Positions 7,722 through 17,963 of a stretch of DNA of 64,000 bases are shown here, piece after piece; the first letter of the stretch is position 1; each line of letters starts with the position of its first letter. The DNA is taken from positions 1 through 64,000 of the forward strand of contig NZ_OBQD01000015.1 of NCBI RefSeq assembly GCF_900220975.1, written 5' to 3'. A program made the translations under genes and the position numbers. Below the pieces are notes generated by a model. That model was not told the DNA's origin and ran no database searches. It saw only the letters and a list, made by a program, of their open reading frames with translations. This DNA is from Rhizobium subbaraonis (GTDB lineage Bacteria > Pseudomonadota > Alphaproteobacteria > Rhizobiales > Rhizobiaceae).

Positions 7722-9020
7722 GTGGCGATCAGGCTTGATTTTCGCGACGACGACTTCGAAACGCGGTTTGCCGCCTTCCTGACCACGAAGCGCGAGGTTT
7801 CGGAGGACGTGAACGCGACCGTTCGCGCTATCATCGACGACGTGCGCGAGAACGGCGATCGGGCGCTTGCCGCCTACACGCGGCGCTTCGACGGGCTCGA
7901 CTTCGACAAGGTTTCGATGCGCGTCGGTGCCGACGAGATCGAGGCCGCCTATCGGCAGACGCCCAGGGAGGTTGTTGCCGCTCTCGAGCTGGCGGCCGCG
8001 CGCATCGAGAAGCACCATGCCCGCCAGTTGCCGAAGGACGATCTCTACGAGGACGACATCGGCGTCGGGCTCGGCTCGCGCTGGACCGCGATCGACGCCG
8101 TTGGCCTGTATGTGCCCGGCGGCACGGCCAGCTATCCGAGCTCTGTGCTCATGAACGCCGTTCCGGCCAAGGTCGCAGGCGTTGCGCGCATCGTGATGGT
8201 GGTGCCGGCGAAGGACGGCGCGATCAACCCGGCAGTGCTCGCCGCAGCCCGGATCGCAGGCGTCGACGAGATCTATCGCATCGGTGGCGCCCAGGCTGTC
8301 GCAGCCCTTGCGTACGGCACCGGGTCGATTGCGCCGGTGGCGAAGATCACCGGCCCCGGCAACGCCTTCGTCGCCGCCGCCAAGCGCCAGGTCTTCGGGA
8401 CGGTCGGCATTGACATGATCGCCGGCCCTTCGGAGGTTCTCGTGATCGCCGACGGCGAAAACGATCCCGACTGGCTGGCCGCCGATCTGCTGGCGCAGGC
8501 CGAGCACGACCGCGGCGCGCAGTCGATCCTCATCACCGACAGTCCGGCGCTTGCCGATTCCGTCGAGATCGCTGTGTCGCGGCAGCTGAAGACGCTCGAG
8601 CGTGCGGAGACGGCGGAGGCCAGCTGGCGCGATTTCGGGGCGATCATTCTGGTGCCCCGGCTGACGGATGCGGTTCCGCTGGCAAACCGCATCGCTGCCG
8701 AACACGTGGAGATCGCAACGGCCGACGCGGAGAGCTTCGTCCCCGAGATCCGCAATGCCGGCGCCATCTTCGTCGGCCGGCACACGCCGGAAGTGATCGG
8801 CGATTATGTCGGCGGGTCCAACCACGTTCTGCCGACCGCACGCTCGGCGCGCTTTTCGTCCGGCCTGTCCGTGCTCGACTATATGAAGCGCACCTCGATC
8901 CTGCGCCTTGGCCCCGATCAGCTGCGAAAGCTGGGGCCGGCGGCCGTCACCCTCGCCAAGGCCGAGGGGCTGGGCGCGCATGCGCACTCGGTCGCCGTTC
9001 GCCTCAACCCCGGAGAATGA
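7722..9020 (+). CDS. hisD: Histidinol dehydrogenase HisD
   Basis: The 432-residue enzyme oxidises L-histidinol to L-histidine in two NAD-dependent steps with zinc, the last reactions of histidine synthesis. Family signatures visible are [62 protein letters not shown] and [10 protein letters not shown]. The start is GTG ([12 protein letters not shown]). The gene is close to the UPF0262 gene downstream, with an 8-base gap, and the two are probably co-transcribed. Length and motifs are complete. Confidence 0.98.
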   Translation: MAIRLDFRDDDFETRFAAFLTTKREVSEDVNATVRAIIDDVRENGDRALAAYTRRFDGLDFDKVSMRVGADEIEAAYRQTPREVVAALELAAARIEKHHARQLPKDDLYEDDIGVGLGSRWTAIDAVGLYVPGGTASYPSSVLMNAVPAKVAGVARIVMVVPAKDGAINPAVLAAARIAGVDEIYRIGGAQAVAALAYGTGSIAPVAKITGPGNAFVAAAKRQVFGTVGIDMIAGPSEVLVIADGENDPDWLAADLLAQAEHDRGAQSILITDSPALADSVEIAVSRQLKTLERAETAEASWRDFGAIILVPRLTDAVPLANRIAAEHVEIATADAESFVPEIRNAGAIFVGRHTPEVIGDYVGGSNHVLPTARSARFSSGLSVLDYMKRTSILRLGPDQLRKLGPAAVTLAKAEGLGAHAHSVAVRLNPGE

Positions 9021-9027
9021 TGACGGG

Positions 9028-9504
9028 ATGACCAGGATGCCCGCCTTTCGCCTCTGCGACGTGGTGCTGGACGAGACGATCGGCCGAGCCACCCCGGACG
9101 TCGAGCATGAGCGGGCGGTGGCCATCTTCGACCTGATCGAGGAAAACGTCTTCGAGCCGGTGGGCCACTCTGGCGGCCCCTACCGGCTGAAGCTGTCGCT
9201 GCTGGATTCGAAGCTGATCTTCGCCATATCCACCCAGGACGATGCGCCGGTTGCCACGCACATCCTCTCGCTGACCCCGTTCCGCCGGATCGTGAAGGAC
9301 TACTTTCTGATCTGCGAGAGCTATTACCAGGCCATCCGCTCTGCCACCCCAAGTCAGATCGAGGCGATCGACATGGGCCGGCGCGGCATCCACAATGACG
9401 GTTCGCAGACGCTGATGGATCGGCTGTCCGGCAAGATCAGGCTGGATTTCGACACCGCGCGCCGTCTCTTCACGCTGGTCTGCGTGCTCTATTGGCGCGG
9501 GTAA
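9028..9504 (+). CDS. UPF0262 family protein
   Basis: The 158-residue protein contains [35 protein letters not shown] and the C-terminal [20 protein letters not shown], all characteristic of the alphaproteobacterial UPF0262 family. The ATG at 9028 gives the usual family length; the longer frame from 8908 overlaps hisD. It sits 8 bp after hisD and 5 bp before the phosphatase gene, as in other Rhizobiales. The function is unknown. Confidence 0.9.
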   Translation: MTRMPAFRLCDVVLDETIGRATPDVEHERAVAIFDLIEENVFEPVGHSGGPYRLKLSLLDSKLIFAISTQDDAPVATHILSLTPFRRIVKDYFLICESYYQAIRSATPSQIEAIDMGRRGIHNDGSQTLMDRLSGKIRLDFDTARRLFTLVCVLYWRG

Positions 9505-9509
9505 CGGGG

Positions 9510-9986
9510 ATGGTGACCGGGGCGCCAGGCGACGGGCAGGTCACGGAGCGCAGCCCCCGCTCGGTGCTTTTCATGTGCCGGATGAACGCCGTGCGCTCGC
9601 CGATGGCCGAAGCGCTCGCCCGTAGCCTGCTGCCGACGGGCATCTATGTCGCCTCTGCGGGCATCCGGCCCGGGGAGCGCGATCCCTTCGTCGACGCGGT
9701 GCTGGAAGAGGTGGGGCTGTCGGTCGCCCACCATGCTCCGCGTACGCTCGAGGAACTGGAGGACGACTACTTCGACCTGATCGTCACGCTGGCGCCGGAA
9801 GCCCACCACGCCGCACTGGAATTGACGCGCTCCAGCGCCGTCGAAGTCGCCTACTGGCCCACCCCCGATCCCACCGTGGCATCAGGGACGCGCGAACAGA
9901 TCCTCTCGGCCTATCGCGAGGTCAGAGACCATCTGGAAACGTTGATAGAGCGCCGTTTCGGCCGCGGCCTCGCCGTCTCGTCCTGA
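9510..9986 (+). CDS. Low-molecular-weight protein tyrosine phosphatase family protein
   Basis: The 158-residue protein carries the P-loop CRMNAVRSP near its N-terminus (C-x5-R, with Cys as nucleophile) and a late PTPDPT that supplies the general-acid aspartate, both diagnostic of LMW-PTP / arsenate-reductase-like folds. The upstream TTG at 9492 is possible, but the ATG at 9510 follows the UPF0262 stop by 5 bases and is preferred. The conserved place between UPF0262 and infA argues for a housekeeping phosphatase; the substrate is unknown. Confidence 0.85.
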   Translation: MVTGAPGDGQVTERSPRSVLFMCRMNAVRSPMAEALARSLLPTGIYVASAGIRPGERDPFVDAVLEEVGLSVAHHAPRTLEELEDDYFDLIVTLAPEAHHAALELTRSSAVEVAYWPTPDPTVASGTREQILSAYREVRDHLETLIERRFGRGLAVSS

Positions 9987-10125
9987 GACGGATACGGCCG
10001 TCAATCCGGCAAATGAAGAAAGCCTGATCATTGGTGTTCACAAAACACCCTCTATTGTGTAGTTTCCGCGAAAATTCGAGGGGCAGGCATCCTGCAGCCC
10101 CTCAACTTGGGATCATCACCACAAT

Positions 10126-10344
10126 ATGGCAAAAGAAGAAGTCCTTGAATTCCCCGGTGTCGTAACGGAACTCCTGCCGAACGCCACCTTCCGCGTGAAG
10201 CTCGAAAACGAGCACGAGATTATCGCGCACACGGCCGGCCGCATGCGCAAGAACCGTATTCGCGTTCTCGCCGGCGACAAGGTCCTCGTCGAAATGACGC
10301 CCTACGACCTGACCAAGGGCCGCATCACCTACCGCTTCAAGTAA
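10126..10344 (+). CDS. infA: Translation initiation factor IF-1
   Basis: The 72-residue OB-fold protein starts [20 protein letters not shown] and ends [10 protein letters not shown], essentially the universal IF-1 sequence. It binds the A site of the 30S subunit and helps IF-2 and IF-3 select initiator tRNA. A 139-bp gap precedes it and contains a small hairpin (GGTGTT-CACAA-AACACC, 10033-10049) and AT-richer DNA where a promoter is likely. Confidence 0.98.
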   Translation: MAKEEVLEFPGVVTELLPNATFRVKLENEHEIIAHTAGRMRKNRIRVLAGDKVLVEMTPYDLTKGRITYRFK

Positions 10345-10388
10345 GCGTTCTTCCTTTTTGCGCCGCGCGCCGGCTCCCTAGAGGTCTC

Positions 10389-11009
10389 ATGGCATTCGCA
10401 AACAAGCTCATCCTGGCATCCGGCTCGCCGCGCCGTGTCGAGCTTCTGGCGCAGATGGGCATCGAGCCGGACCGGCTGATGCCGATGGACATCGACGAGA
10501 CCCCGAAGAAGGCCGAGCATCCGCGCTCGCTTGCACGGCGGCTGTGCACCGGCAAGGCGGAAGCAGCACTTGCCGCGATCAAGGGGGACCCCTCGGCCGA
10601 AGGCAGCTACATCCTCGCCGCCGATACGGTGGTGGCGGTGGGGCGCCGCATCGTGCCGAAGTGCGAGATGGTGGATGAGGCGTCGAGCGCGCTGCACCTG
10701 CTGTCCGGCCGCAGCCACCGGGTCTTCACCGGCGTCTGCCTGATCACGCCCGACAAGAAGGTGCGCCAGCGCATCGTTGATACCAAGGTCCGCTTCAAGC
10801 GTCTCTCCGGTCTCGATATCGAAAGCTATCTCGCCTCCGGCCAATGGCGCGGCAAGGCGGGCGGCTACGGCATCCAGGGGATCGCGGGCAGCTTCGTGGT
10901 CAAGCTGGTCGGCTCCTACTCCAATGTCGTGGGGCTGCCGCTGCAGGAAACGCTGTCTCTCCTTTCCGGCGAAGGCTACGACGTGCACCGCCGCTGGGCC
11001 GAGGTCTGA
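10389..11009 (+). CDS. maf: Maf-like nucleoside triphosphate pyrophosphatase
   Basis: The 206-residue protein begins [20 protein letters not shown], the Maf signature, followed by the [12 protein letters not shown] and [11 protein letters not shown] blocks with the metal-binding aspartate. It ends [27 protein letters not shown] (signature residues QG and SYSNVVGLP). Maf proteins hydrolyse nucleotides such as dTTP, UTP or modified pyrimidine triphosphates and influence septation. It lies 44 bp after infA and 3 bp before yacG, as in other Rhizobiales. Confidence 0.95.
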   Translation: MAFANKLILASGSPRRVELLAQMGIEPDRLMPMDIDETPKKAEHPRSLARRLCTGKAEAALAAIKGDPSAEGSYILAADTVVAVGRRIVPKCEMVDEASSALHLLSGRSHRVFTGVCLITPDKKVRQRIVDTKVRFKRLSGLDIESYLASGQWRGKAGGYGIQGIAGSFVVKLVGSYSNVVGLPLQETLSLLSGEGYDVHRRWAEV

Positions 11010-11012
11010 ACC

Positions 11013-11219
11013 GTGTCCGACGGCGACAACAAGCCGGCCGCCAAGGTCGAGCCGCTGCGCAAGACGAGGCCTTGTGCCGAATGCGGCAAGCCGTCGGCAC
11101 GCGAGCACTACCCCTTCTGCTCGCAACGGTGCCGCGATCTCGACCTGAACCGCTGGCTTTCCGGCTCCTACGCCATCCCCGTCAGCGACGACGAGGCCAG
11201 GGCCGGCGACGACGATTGA
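11013..11219 (+). CDS. yacG: Zinc-binding DNA gyrase inhibitor YacG
   Basis: The 68-residue protein has the family zinc site [20 protein letters not shown] (Cys21, Cys24, Cys36, Cys40) followed by [16 protein letters not shown]. YacG binds GyrB and limits DNA binding by gyrase. The start is GTG, three bases after the maf stop, so the two are translationally linked. The acidic tail is normal for the family. Confidence 0.95.
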   Translation: MSDGDNKPAAKVEPLRKTRPCAECGKPSAREHYPFCSQRCRDLDLNRWLSGSYAIPVSDDEARAGDDD

Positions 11220-11399
11220 TCGCCGACGCGATCAATCCAGCCGAAACCTCAACTATTTCAGTCGTTTGCCCGCCTTCGTTTTTTCCTCCGAAAATATCTC
11301 TTGGGGGCTGGACACCGTCGAGCAAGATGCTATAACCCCGCTCGCTTCCGGGGCGAAACCAAACGCCCCGCGGTTTCTCCAAAGGAAACCACACAGGAT

Positions 11400-11475
11400 G
11401 CCCGGATAGCTCAGTTGGTAGAGCAGCGGATTGAAAATCCGCGTGTCGGTGGTTCAAATCCGCCTCCGGGCACCA
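11400..11475 (+). tRNA. tRNA-Phe (anticodon GAA)
   Basis: The full cloverleaf has acceptor GCCCGGA / TCCGGGC, D-arm GCTC...GAGC, anticodon arm GCGGA-TTGAAAA-TCCGC with anticodon GAA, T-arm GGTGG-TTCAAAT-CCGCC, discriminator A and encoded CCA. It is a single gene between yacG and a small exported protein. The 258 bp after it hold no convincing gene. Confidence 0.97.
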
Positions 11476-11733
11476 TTCCTGACAGATTGGTCCTCCTTGA
11501 AGTTTTGCCTCCTCTTTTTTGAAGTATCCGGCCTTCCAGGCGCTTTCTCGCGTTTTCTGGACGGTTTCAGTTTTCCGTCCTTTCAGTTCGGCCTCGAAGT
11601 CCTCAATGGTTTCGCCGATCATGGGGGATCTGCCTGCAGGTGATCCTTAAGCGGATGTGTATACTCGGCTTGCGATATCGACCGGGCACGCTGAATCTGC
11701 TTTTATCGCCTTCCGCCAACGGAGACGAAATCC

Positions 11734-12003
11734 ATGACGTCGGTTTTGATTGCCGCTGCGTTCGCATTGGCCACGACGCAGCCAACGATCGATGATCTGC
11801 AGGCCGACTTTGAATCGGCGCGTCCGTGCTATGCGTTGATCGATGGGCGGGAGGTTTGGGAAGGCAAGAAGGCCTTTTTCATTTCGTCGTTCACGAAAGA
11901 GGCCGCTGAACTCGACCCTGAACTGGTTGGCGCTGACGCTGTTCTGCGTGATGACAATGAACCCGATGTCATCGCGGAATTTGAGGCGGCGTGCTCACCC
12001 TGA
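11734..12003 (+). CDS. Small protein, possibly exported, unknown function
   Basis: The 89-residue product has a short hydrophobic N-terminus (MTSVLIAAAFALATTQ) that could be a signal peptide, then an acidic body (DDLQADFESARPCYALIDGR, WEGKKAFFISSF, LVGADAVLRDDNEPDVIAEF) with two cysteines. No family is recognised. The gene stands alone, 258 bp after tRNA-Phe; codon use is acceptable but not strong. The ~190 bp that follow show nothing identifiable. Confidence 0.45.
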   Translation: MTSVLIAAAFALATTQPTIDDLQADFESARPCYALIDGREVWEGKKAFFISSFTKEAAELDPELVGADAVLRDDNEPDVIAEFEAACSP

Positions 12004-12195
12004 AGCGCTGCCAGCACGCATCGTGGCGTTTCCTGAGGGCTTTGTGATTTCTCATGCCTGACGGCCCCGCGGGGCGTCCGTTGCGGCCCCTGCAGCCGCA
12101 GTGTCGCCTTCAAGCGAGTGCGGCTTGGCGCATGTGGGCGATCCCCGCGCCGTCAGCATCGACGGATCGCCCCTTTGATGGCGGCCGCGCCGCCC

Positions 12196-12450
12196 TTATG
12201 CGCGTTTGACGATCTTGATCAGGACCAGGAGAATGACGGCGCCGATCGTGGCGTGGATGATCGCGGCTATGACGCCGGTGCCCAGGCTGATGCCCAGCGC
12301 CGGAAACAGGTATCCAGCGATGAAGGCGCCGACGATACCGACGACCATATTGCCGATCAGGCCGAAGCCGAAGCCGGATACGATGAGGCCGGCCAGCCAG
12401 CCTGCGATCGCGCCGACGATGAGAAAGACGATGATGCTTTCGATACCCAT
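12196..12450 (-). CDS. GlsB/YeaQ/YmgE family small membrane protein
   Basis: The 84-residue protein has the family pattern: GIESIIVFLIVGAIAGWLAG (first membrane segment), then GFGLIGNMVVGIVGAFIAGY and a third hydrophobic segment ending IKIVKRA. Members are inner-membrane proteins linked to general stress. The start chosen is MGIESII at 12450; a longer frame from 12492 adds 14 polar residues with no family match. It is a single-gene unit divergent from pncB, with about 240 bp between the starts. Confidence 0.88.
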   Translation of the reverse strand: MGIESIIVFLIVGAIAGWLAGLIVSGFGFGLIGNMVVGIVGAFIAGYLFPALGISLGTGVIAAIIHATIGAVILLVLIKIVKRA

Positions 12451-12688
12451 GAAGCGCCTCCGGAGCGAGGGTTGATCAACATCTGCTAGCATTGATTGAA
12501 GGCGATGAGTTTACAAGAGCTTATCTTTCCGGGGCTGCGTCAGCCTGCGGCATCGCAAAGTCTTGCTAGGCGGGCGGGAGGCATGCAATGAGTGCGTCGG
12601 TGATGGTGCACGCAACCCTCATTCGCCTTTCGTCTCTCCGCTGCAGGAGATGGCACGGGCGGCAAGCAGTGCAGCGAGGTGCGATTTC

Positions 12689-13993
12689 ATGACCAAGACG
12701 GATATTGCCCGTCGCGTTTACGACAACGCCTGGAAGCTCGATCCGATCGTACGCAGCCTGCTGGATACGGACTTCTACAAGCTTCTGATGCTGCAGATGA
12801 TCTGGAAGCTCTATCCGGACGTCAATGCCACGTTCTCGCTGATCAACCGCACGAAAAGCGTGCGTCTGGCCGACGACATTGACGAGCAGGAACTGCGCGA
12901 CCAGTTGGACTTCGCGCGCACGCTGCGCTTCACCAAGAAGGAGATGATCTGGCTCGCCGGCAACACCTTCTATGGCAAGAAGCAGATCTTCGCACCCGAT
13001 TTTCTTGCCTGGCTCGCCGAGTTCCAGCTGCCGGAATATCATCTGTCGCGCAAGGAGGGTCAGTACGAGCTTACCTTCGACGGCCCGTGGTCGCACACGA
13101 CGATGTGGGAGATACCCGCACTTGCGATCATCAACGAGCTGCGCTCGCGCTCGGCCATGCGCGGCATGGGCCAGTTCGCGCTCGACGTCCTCTATGCGCG
13201 GGCGAAGGCGAAGATGTGGTCGAAGGTGGAGCTCTTGCGGGAGCATCCGGAGCTTCGCATTTCCGACTTCGGCACGCGCCGGCGCCATTCCTTCCTGTGG
13301 CAGCGCTGGTGCGTCGAGGCGCTGAAGGAAGGTATCGGCCATTCGTTCTCGGGCACCAGTAACGTGCTTTTGGCGATGGATACCGATCTCGAGGCGCTGG
13401 GTACCAACGCCCACGAACTGCCGATGGTCGCAGCCGCACTGGCGCGCAACGACGCCGAACTGGCAGAAGCCCCCTACAAGGTGTTGCAGGACTGGAACCG
13501 GCTTTACGGCGGCAACCTGCTGATCGTGCTGCCCGACGCATTCGGCACCGCGGCATTCCTGAAACACGCACCCGACTGGGTGGCCGACTGGACCGGCTTC
13601 CGTCCCGACAGCGCTCCGCCGATCGAGGGTGGCGAGAAGATCATTGCCTGGTGGAAGGAAAAGGGCCGGGATCCGCGCGAGAAGCTTCTGATTTTTTCCG
13701 ATGGCCTCGACGTCGATACGATCATCGAGACCTACGAGCATTTCAAGGGCCGCGTGCGCATGAGCTTCGGCTGGGGCACAAACCTGACGAACGATTTCGT
13801 CGGCTGCGCCCCGCATCCCTTCCGCGGCCTCGATCCGATCTCGGTGGTCTGCAAGGTCAGCGATGCCGGCGGCCGCCCGGCGGTGAAGCTGTCGGACAAT
13901 CCGCAGAAAGCCACCGGCGAGCCTGCCGAGGTGCAGCGCTACCTGAAGTTCTTCGGCACGGAGGATTTCGTCGTGCAGCCGGTGAAGGTGTGA
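12689..13993 (+). CDS. pncB: Nicotinate phosphoribosyltransferase PncB
   Basis: The 434-residue enzyme joins nicotinate to PRPP, giving nicotinate mononucleotide in the Preiss-Handler NAD salvage route. [17 protein letters not shown] at the N-terminus, [25 protein letters not shown], and the late [17 protein letters not shown] plus [12 protein letters not shown] are family hallmarks. The ATG at 12689 gives the usual length; the longer frame from 12563 adds about 40 residues without similarity. It is followed 26 bp later by a small exported protein gene. Confidence 0.96.
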   Translation: MTKTDIARRVYDNAWKLDPIVRSLLDTDFYKLLMLQMIWKLYPDVNATFSLINRTKSVRLADDIDEQELRDQLDFARTLRFTKKEMIWLAGNTFYGKKQIFAPDFLAWLAEFQLPEYHLSRKEGQYELTFDGPWSHTTMWEIPALAIINELRSRSAMRGMGQFALDVLYARAKAKMWSKVELLREHPELRISDFGTRRRHSFLWQRWCVEALKEGIGHSFSGTSNVLLAMDTDLEALGTNAHELPMVAAALARNDAELAEAPYKVLQDWNRLYGGNLLIVLPDAFGTAAFLKHAPDWVADWTGFRPDSAPPIEGGEKIIAWWKEKGRDPREKLLIFSDGLDVDTIIETYEHFKGRVRMSFGWGTNLTNDFVGCAPHPFRGLDPISVVCKVSDAGGRPAVKLSDNPQKATGEPAEVQRYLKFFGTEDFVVQPVKV

Positions 13994-14019
13994 AGTCGAA
14001 TTTCTCCGCATCGTGGACA

Positions 14020-14385
14020 ATGAGAGTGACGTTTTCGCTCCTGTTGTTCGCCTGTGCCGCAGAGGCGGGGGATGCACAGCCATTTGTCACTGCGGCCGAC
14101 CCGGCGATCGCATGCCATGAGGAAGAGGTTCTTTTGAGCATTTGGCACGCGCAGAAAATGCTCTCTAGCGTGGACTACAGTGGCGAGACTGCCACGATTG
14201 TCGTTTCCAGTCGGCACTGGCTGAAGACCAGGGCAGACGTGCAAATGCAGATCGCCTTTGCGGCCTATTGCAGGGTCGCCGTCAAGTATGGTCGCGGGAA
14301 GGTCGAGGTGACCGGGTACAACGGCCACCCGCTTTACGGTACGGTTGTCGATGGGCGCTGGCACAATCGCCTGACGGGAGGCTGA
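14020..14385 (+). CDS. Small exported protein of unknown function
   Basis: The 121-residue protein has a signal peptide (MRVTFSLLLFACAAEAGDAQ) and a mature part with two cysteines. The central segment SGETATIVVSSRHWLKTRAD and the end YNGHPLYGTVVDGRWHNRL suggest a compact beta/alpha domain. No family is recognised. It lies 26 bp after pncB and ends 9 bp before the convergent rhaI stop. Co-transcription with pncB is possible. Confidence 0.5.
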   Translation: MRVTFSLLLFACAAEAGDAQPFVTAADPAIACHEEEVLLSIWHAQKMLSSVDYSGETATIVVSSRHWLKTRADVQMQIAFAAYCRVAVKYGRGKVEVTGYNGHPLYGTVVDGRWHNRLTGG

Positions 14386-14394
14386 CCGAAAAGC

Positions 14395-15684
14395 TCACAC
14401 GATCCCCCCGCCACCTCCCGCTATCGCCGGCCGCTCATTAGCTACTTTCGTCCGGTAGCCAGCCGCCCGATAGGTCGCGACCGGATCGATCGCGCCACCA
14501 GCTTCCTGGCGGGCCATCGCCAGGATCGGCTCGACATCGGTGCGGAACGCCGTTTTCAAAGTCTCCGACGCCATCAGCGCGTCATTGTCGTCCTGATAGC
14601 CGGCAAGCGCCGCCCGCTCGACGATCAGCCCCTGCGCATAGGCGCGGCAGACTTCCGTGGCGCTGCGGATCAGGCTTTCGATCGGATCGGTGACGTTGTG
14701 GCTCTGGTCGAGCATGTGCGCCGGCGCAAAGCCTTCCGCCTTGCGCTCCTCGGCGTTGACGAGCTCGTTGAAGACGAGGAACAGCCGGTACGGGTCGATA
14801 GAACCGGTGTCGAGGTCATCGTCGCCATACTTGGAATCGTTGAAGTGGAAACCGCCGAGCTTACCGAACTGGATCAGCCGGGCAACGATCATCTCGATGT
14901 TCACGTTCGGCGCATGGTGACCGAGGTCGACGAGGCAATAGGCCTTGTCGCCCAGTTCCCTGGCGATCAGGTAGTTCGTGCCCCAGTCCTGCACGACGGT
15001 CGAATAAAAGGCCGGCTCGTACATCTTGTGCTCGGAAAAGATGCGCCAGTCGTCGGGCAGGTTCTGGTAGATCGCCTTCATCGCGTCCAGATAGCGCTCG
15101 AAGCTCCTCGTGAAGTCTGCCTGCCCGGGAAAGTTGGTGCCGTCGCCGATCCATACGGTGAGCGCCTTGGAGCCGAGCTTGCGGCCGATCTCGATGCACT
15201 CGATATTGTGCTCGACCGCCTGCTGGCGCGTTGCGGCATCGGCATGCGAGAGCGAGCCGTACTTGTAGGAATGCTCCTGCCCCGGCGCGTCGGAGAAGGT
15301 GTTGGAATTCATCGCGTCGAAGCCAAGGCCGAGGCCCGCGCCCATTTCCTTCAGCGCGCCGAGATCGGCGACCTTGTCCCAGGGGATGTGCAGCGACACG
15401 GTCGGTGTCGCCCGCGTCAGTTCGTGGATGACGGCGCAGTCCTCGAGCTTGTCGAAGATGTTCCGTGGTTCGCCGGCGCCGGGAAAGCGGGCAAAGCGCG
15501 TGCCGCCGGTGCCGACGCCCCAGGAGGGCACGGCGACGGCGTAGGCGGCGACCTTGCGCTTGACCGCATCGATATCGATGCCGCGGCGGGCCAGTTGCTC
15601 GCCGAGATGGGCGTAATCACTTTTCAGCGCGCCTTCACGCTTTGCGTTCTCGGCGGCGATCACGTCCCTTGAAATCATGCTCAT
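14395..15684 (-). CDS. rhaI: L-rhamnose isomerase RhaI
   Basis: The 429-residue enzyme of the Pseudomonas/Rhizobium-type RhaI family (not E. coli RhaA) converts L-rhamnose to L-rhamnulose with divalent metal. The TIM-barrel metal site is visible in IFSEHKMYEPAFYSTVVQDW, LVDLGHHAPNVNIE and GGFHFNDSKYGDDDLDTGSI. The start MSMISRDVIAAENAK at 15684 is preceded by a GAGGAA ribosome site; a longer frame would run into the rhaD gap. It lies 89 bp downstream of rhaD in the same leftward unit and is convergent with the small exported protein gene. Confidence 0.95.
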   Translation of the reverse strand: MSMISRDVIAAENAKREGALKSDYAHLGEQLARRGIDIDAVKRKVAAYAVAVPSWGVGTGGTRFARFPGAGEPRNIFDKLEDCAVIHELTRATPTVSLHIPWDKVADLGALKEMGAGLGLGFDAMNSNTFSDAPGQEHSYKYGSLSHADAATRQQAVEHNIECIEIGRKLGSKALTVWIGDGTNFPGQADFTRSFERYLDAMKAIYQNLPDDWRIFSEHKMYEPAFYSTVVQDWGTNYLIARELGDKAYCLVDLGHHAPNVNIEMIVARLIQFGKLGGFHFNDSKYGDDDLDTGSIDPYRLFLVFNELVNAEERKAEGFAPAHMLDQSHNVTDPIESLIRSATEVCRAYAQGLIVERAALAGYQDDNDALMASETLKTAFRTDVEPILAMARQEAGGAIDPVATYRAAGYRTKVANERPAIAGGGGGIV

Positions 15685-15773
15685 CGCGGTTCCTCCCAGA
15701 ACCTGTGTTTCAGTGTCCCAATCGTGCCGCGGCCGTCTCCTCGACGAGGTGCAAGAAGACGCCCGCGCGATCC

Positions 15774-17879
15774 CTACCGGGTAAACGACTGCGCGTTGCC
15801 GGCGTCCACGTTGATGATGTTGCCGGTCGACTTGGCCGACATGTCGGAGGCGAGGAAGTAGATCGCCTCGGCGATGTCCTCGGGGAACACGCTGCGCTTG
15901 AGCATCGAGCGTTCGCGATAATGCGCCTCCAGGTCGTCTGTCTTGTAGGTCGCGGCGCGCTGTTCCTTCCATTCGCCTGTCCAGATCTTCGAGCCGCGCA
16001 GCACCGCGTCCGGATTGACGACGTTGACGCGGATCTGCTCGGATGCCCCCTCAAGCGCCAGGCAGCGGGCCAGATGGATCTCGGCCGCCTTAGCGGTGCA
16101 GTAGGCAGAGGCGCCGGGTGAGGCGGCGAGCCCGTTCTTCGAGGCGACGAACACGACGTTGCCCCCGGCCTTCTGCCGGCGGAAGATCCGGAAGGCCTCG
16201 CGCGAGACGAGGAAATAACCGGTGGCGAGAATGTCGATGTTCTTGTTCCACAGCGAAAGCGTCGTCTCCTCGATCGGGGCTGACGAAGCAAGGCCCGCAT
16301 TGGAGACCAGGATGTCGAGGCCGCCGAATTCGGTCAGCGTATCGGTGAAGCTCTTTTCCACCTGCGCCTCGTCGGTGACGTTCATGGCCACCGACCGGAC
16401 GACGTCCTTTCCATAGCGCCCCGCAAGTTCTGCCTGGGCTGCCGAAAGTGCCTCCTCGTCGATATCGGCCAGCACCACGCAGGCACCCTCGGCCATCAGC
16501 CGGTGGGCCGTCGCCTTGCCGATGCCGCCGGCACCGCCGGTGACGAGCGCGATGCGGCCCGCCAGGCTTTTCGGCTTCGGCATGCGCTGCAGTTTGGCTT
16601 CCTCGAGCAGCCAGTATTCGATGTCGAACGCTTCCTGTTCCGGCAGGCCGACATAGGTGGATACACCCGCCGCACCGCGCATGACGTTGATGGCGTTGAC
16701 GTAGAATTCGGCCGAGATGCGCGCGGTCGCCTTGTCCTTGGCAAAGGTGATCATGCCGACGCCGGGGACGAGGTACACGACGGCGTTCGGATCGCGCATC
16801 GCCGGGCTGTTGTCCCGCTTGCAGCGCTCGTAGTAGCCGGCATAGTCGGCGCGGTAGGCGGCGATCGCATCGGGAAGGCCGGCGAGCGTCTTGTCAACAT
16901 CCGGCGCGTTGGGATCGAAATCGACCACCAGCGGACGGATCTTGGTGCGCAGGAAATGGTCCGGGCAGCTCGTGCCCAGGGCCGCCAACGGAGCGAGGTT
17001 CTTCGACGTCACGAAGTCGAGAACGGCCTGGCTGTCGTCGAAATGGCCGACCTTGCTTTCGTCGGCGCTAATCAGCCCGCGAATGACGGGCATCAGCTTC
17101 TGCGCCACCGCACGCCGCTCGTCGGCGGCAAGCACCGGCTTCACGGCGCCGCCGAAGGCCGGAACGGTGTTGTTCGCCTCGAACCAGGCGATCGCCTTGT
17201 TGATGATCTCTACCGTCGTCTCGTAGCATTCCTTCGCCGTGTCGGCCCAGGTGAAGAGGCCGTGGCTTTCCAGCACGACGCCGCGCGCGCCCGGGTTTTC
17301 CTTGCAGAACCTTTCCAGCCACAGGCCCAGCTCGTAGCCGGGGCGTTTCCAGGGCAGCCAGCCGATGTCGTCGCCGAAGATCTGCTGCGTCAGTTCGCGG
17401 CTGTTCTTCGAGGCGGCGATCGCGATGATCGCGTCCGGGTGCATGTGGTCGACATGGACACGCGGCACATAGGCATGCAGCGGCGTATCGATCGAAGCGG
17501 CCCGCGGATTGAGGTTGAAGGTGCAGTGGGGGAGGTAGCCCACCATCTCGTCCTCATGCTCGACGCCGCGGTAAAGTCCCTTCAACGCCTGCAGCTTGTC
17601 CATATAGAGCGTGGCGAAGCCGTCCATCTTGATCGTGCCGACATCGCCGCCGGAGCCCTTGACCCAGAGCACCTCGACGTTGCCGCCGCCGAGCGGATCG
17701 CTCTCCATGACCTTGGCCGACGTGTTGCCTCCGCCGTAGTTGGTGATGCGTTTGTCGGAACCGAGCAGGTTGGAGCGATAGAGAAGGCGTTCGGATTCGC
17801 TCATTCCCGCCGCCTTCGCCTCGTCCCAGAGATTGGCAAGGCGCGACCCTTGCTGCCCGTTCGCCTGTGTGTCGAGCAT
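15774..17879 (-). CDS. rhaD: Bifunctional rhamnulose-1-phosphate aldolase / short-chain dehydrogenase RhaD
   Basis: The 701-residue fusion has an N-terminal class-II aldolase domain (ITNYGGGNTSAKV, HPDAIIAIAASKNSRE, VVLESHGLFTW) and a C-terminal SDR domain (RIALVTGGAGGIGKATAHRL, active site AYCTAKAAEIHL). It should cleave rhamnulose-1-phosphate to DHAP and L-lactaldehyde and oxidise the lactaldehyde with NAD. The start at MLDTQANGQQG (17879) is preferred over 17942, which adds 21 residues inside the regulatory gap. It is the first gene of the leftward rhaDI unit and divergent from rhaR. Confidence 0.95.
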   Translation of the reverse strand: MLDTQANGQQGSRLANLWDEAKAAGMSESERLLYRSNLLGSDKRITNYGGGNTSAKVMESDPLGGGNVEVLWVKGSGGDVGTIKMDGFATLYMDKLQALKGLYRGVEHEDEMVGYLPHCTFNLNPRAASIDTPLHAYVPRVHVDHMHPDAIIAIAASKNSRELTQQIFGDDIGWLPWKRPGYELGLWLERFCKENPGARGVVLESHGLFTWADTAKECYETTVEIINKAIAWFEANNTVPAFGGAVKPVLAADERRAVAQKLMPVIRGLISADESKVGHFDDSQAVLDFVTSKNLAPLAALGTSCPDHFLRTKIRPLVVDFDPNAPDVDKTLAGLPDAIAAYRADYAGYYERCKRDNSPAMRDPNAVVYLVPGVGMITFAKDKATARISAEFYVNAINVMRGAAGVSTYVGLPEQEAFDIEYWLLEEAKLQRMPKPKSLAGRIALVTGGAGGIGKATAHRLMAEGACVVLADIDEEALSAAQAELAGRYGKDVVRSVAMNVTDEAQVEKSFTDTLTEFGGLDILVSNAGLASSAPIEETTLSLWNKNIDILATGYFLVSREAFRIFRRQKAGGNVVFVASKNGLAASPGASAYCTAKAAEIHLARCLALEGASEQIRVNVVNPDAVLRGSKIWTGEWKEQRAATYKTDDLEAHYRERSMLKRSVFPEDIAEAIYFLASDMSAKSTGNIINVDAGNAQSFTR

Positions 17880-17963
17880 CGGTATTTCCTCCCGGTCTTC
17901 TATCTCGCGACCCTTCGGCCGCACCTCCACGTCGCCTTTCAAATCTCATGGAAGCCGCGATGA

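Noticed and set aside
7509-9125. 538-residue minus-strand frame opposite hisD
   Set aside because: It mirrors the codon structure of hisD in high-GC DNA and has no recognisable domain or ribosome site.
11182-11622. 146-residue minus-strand frame across tRNA-Phe
   Set aside because: It reads through the tRNA antisense (giving the familiar NHRHADFQSAALPTEL-type string). Such frames are artefacts of tRNA genes.
16503-17963. 486-residue forward frame over rhaD
   Set aside because: It is antisense to the aldolase/dehydrogenase gene and starts inside it.
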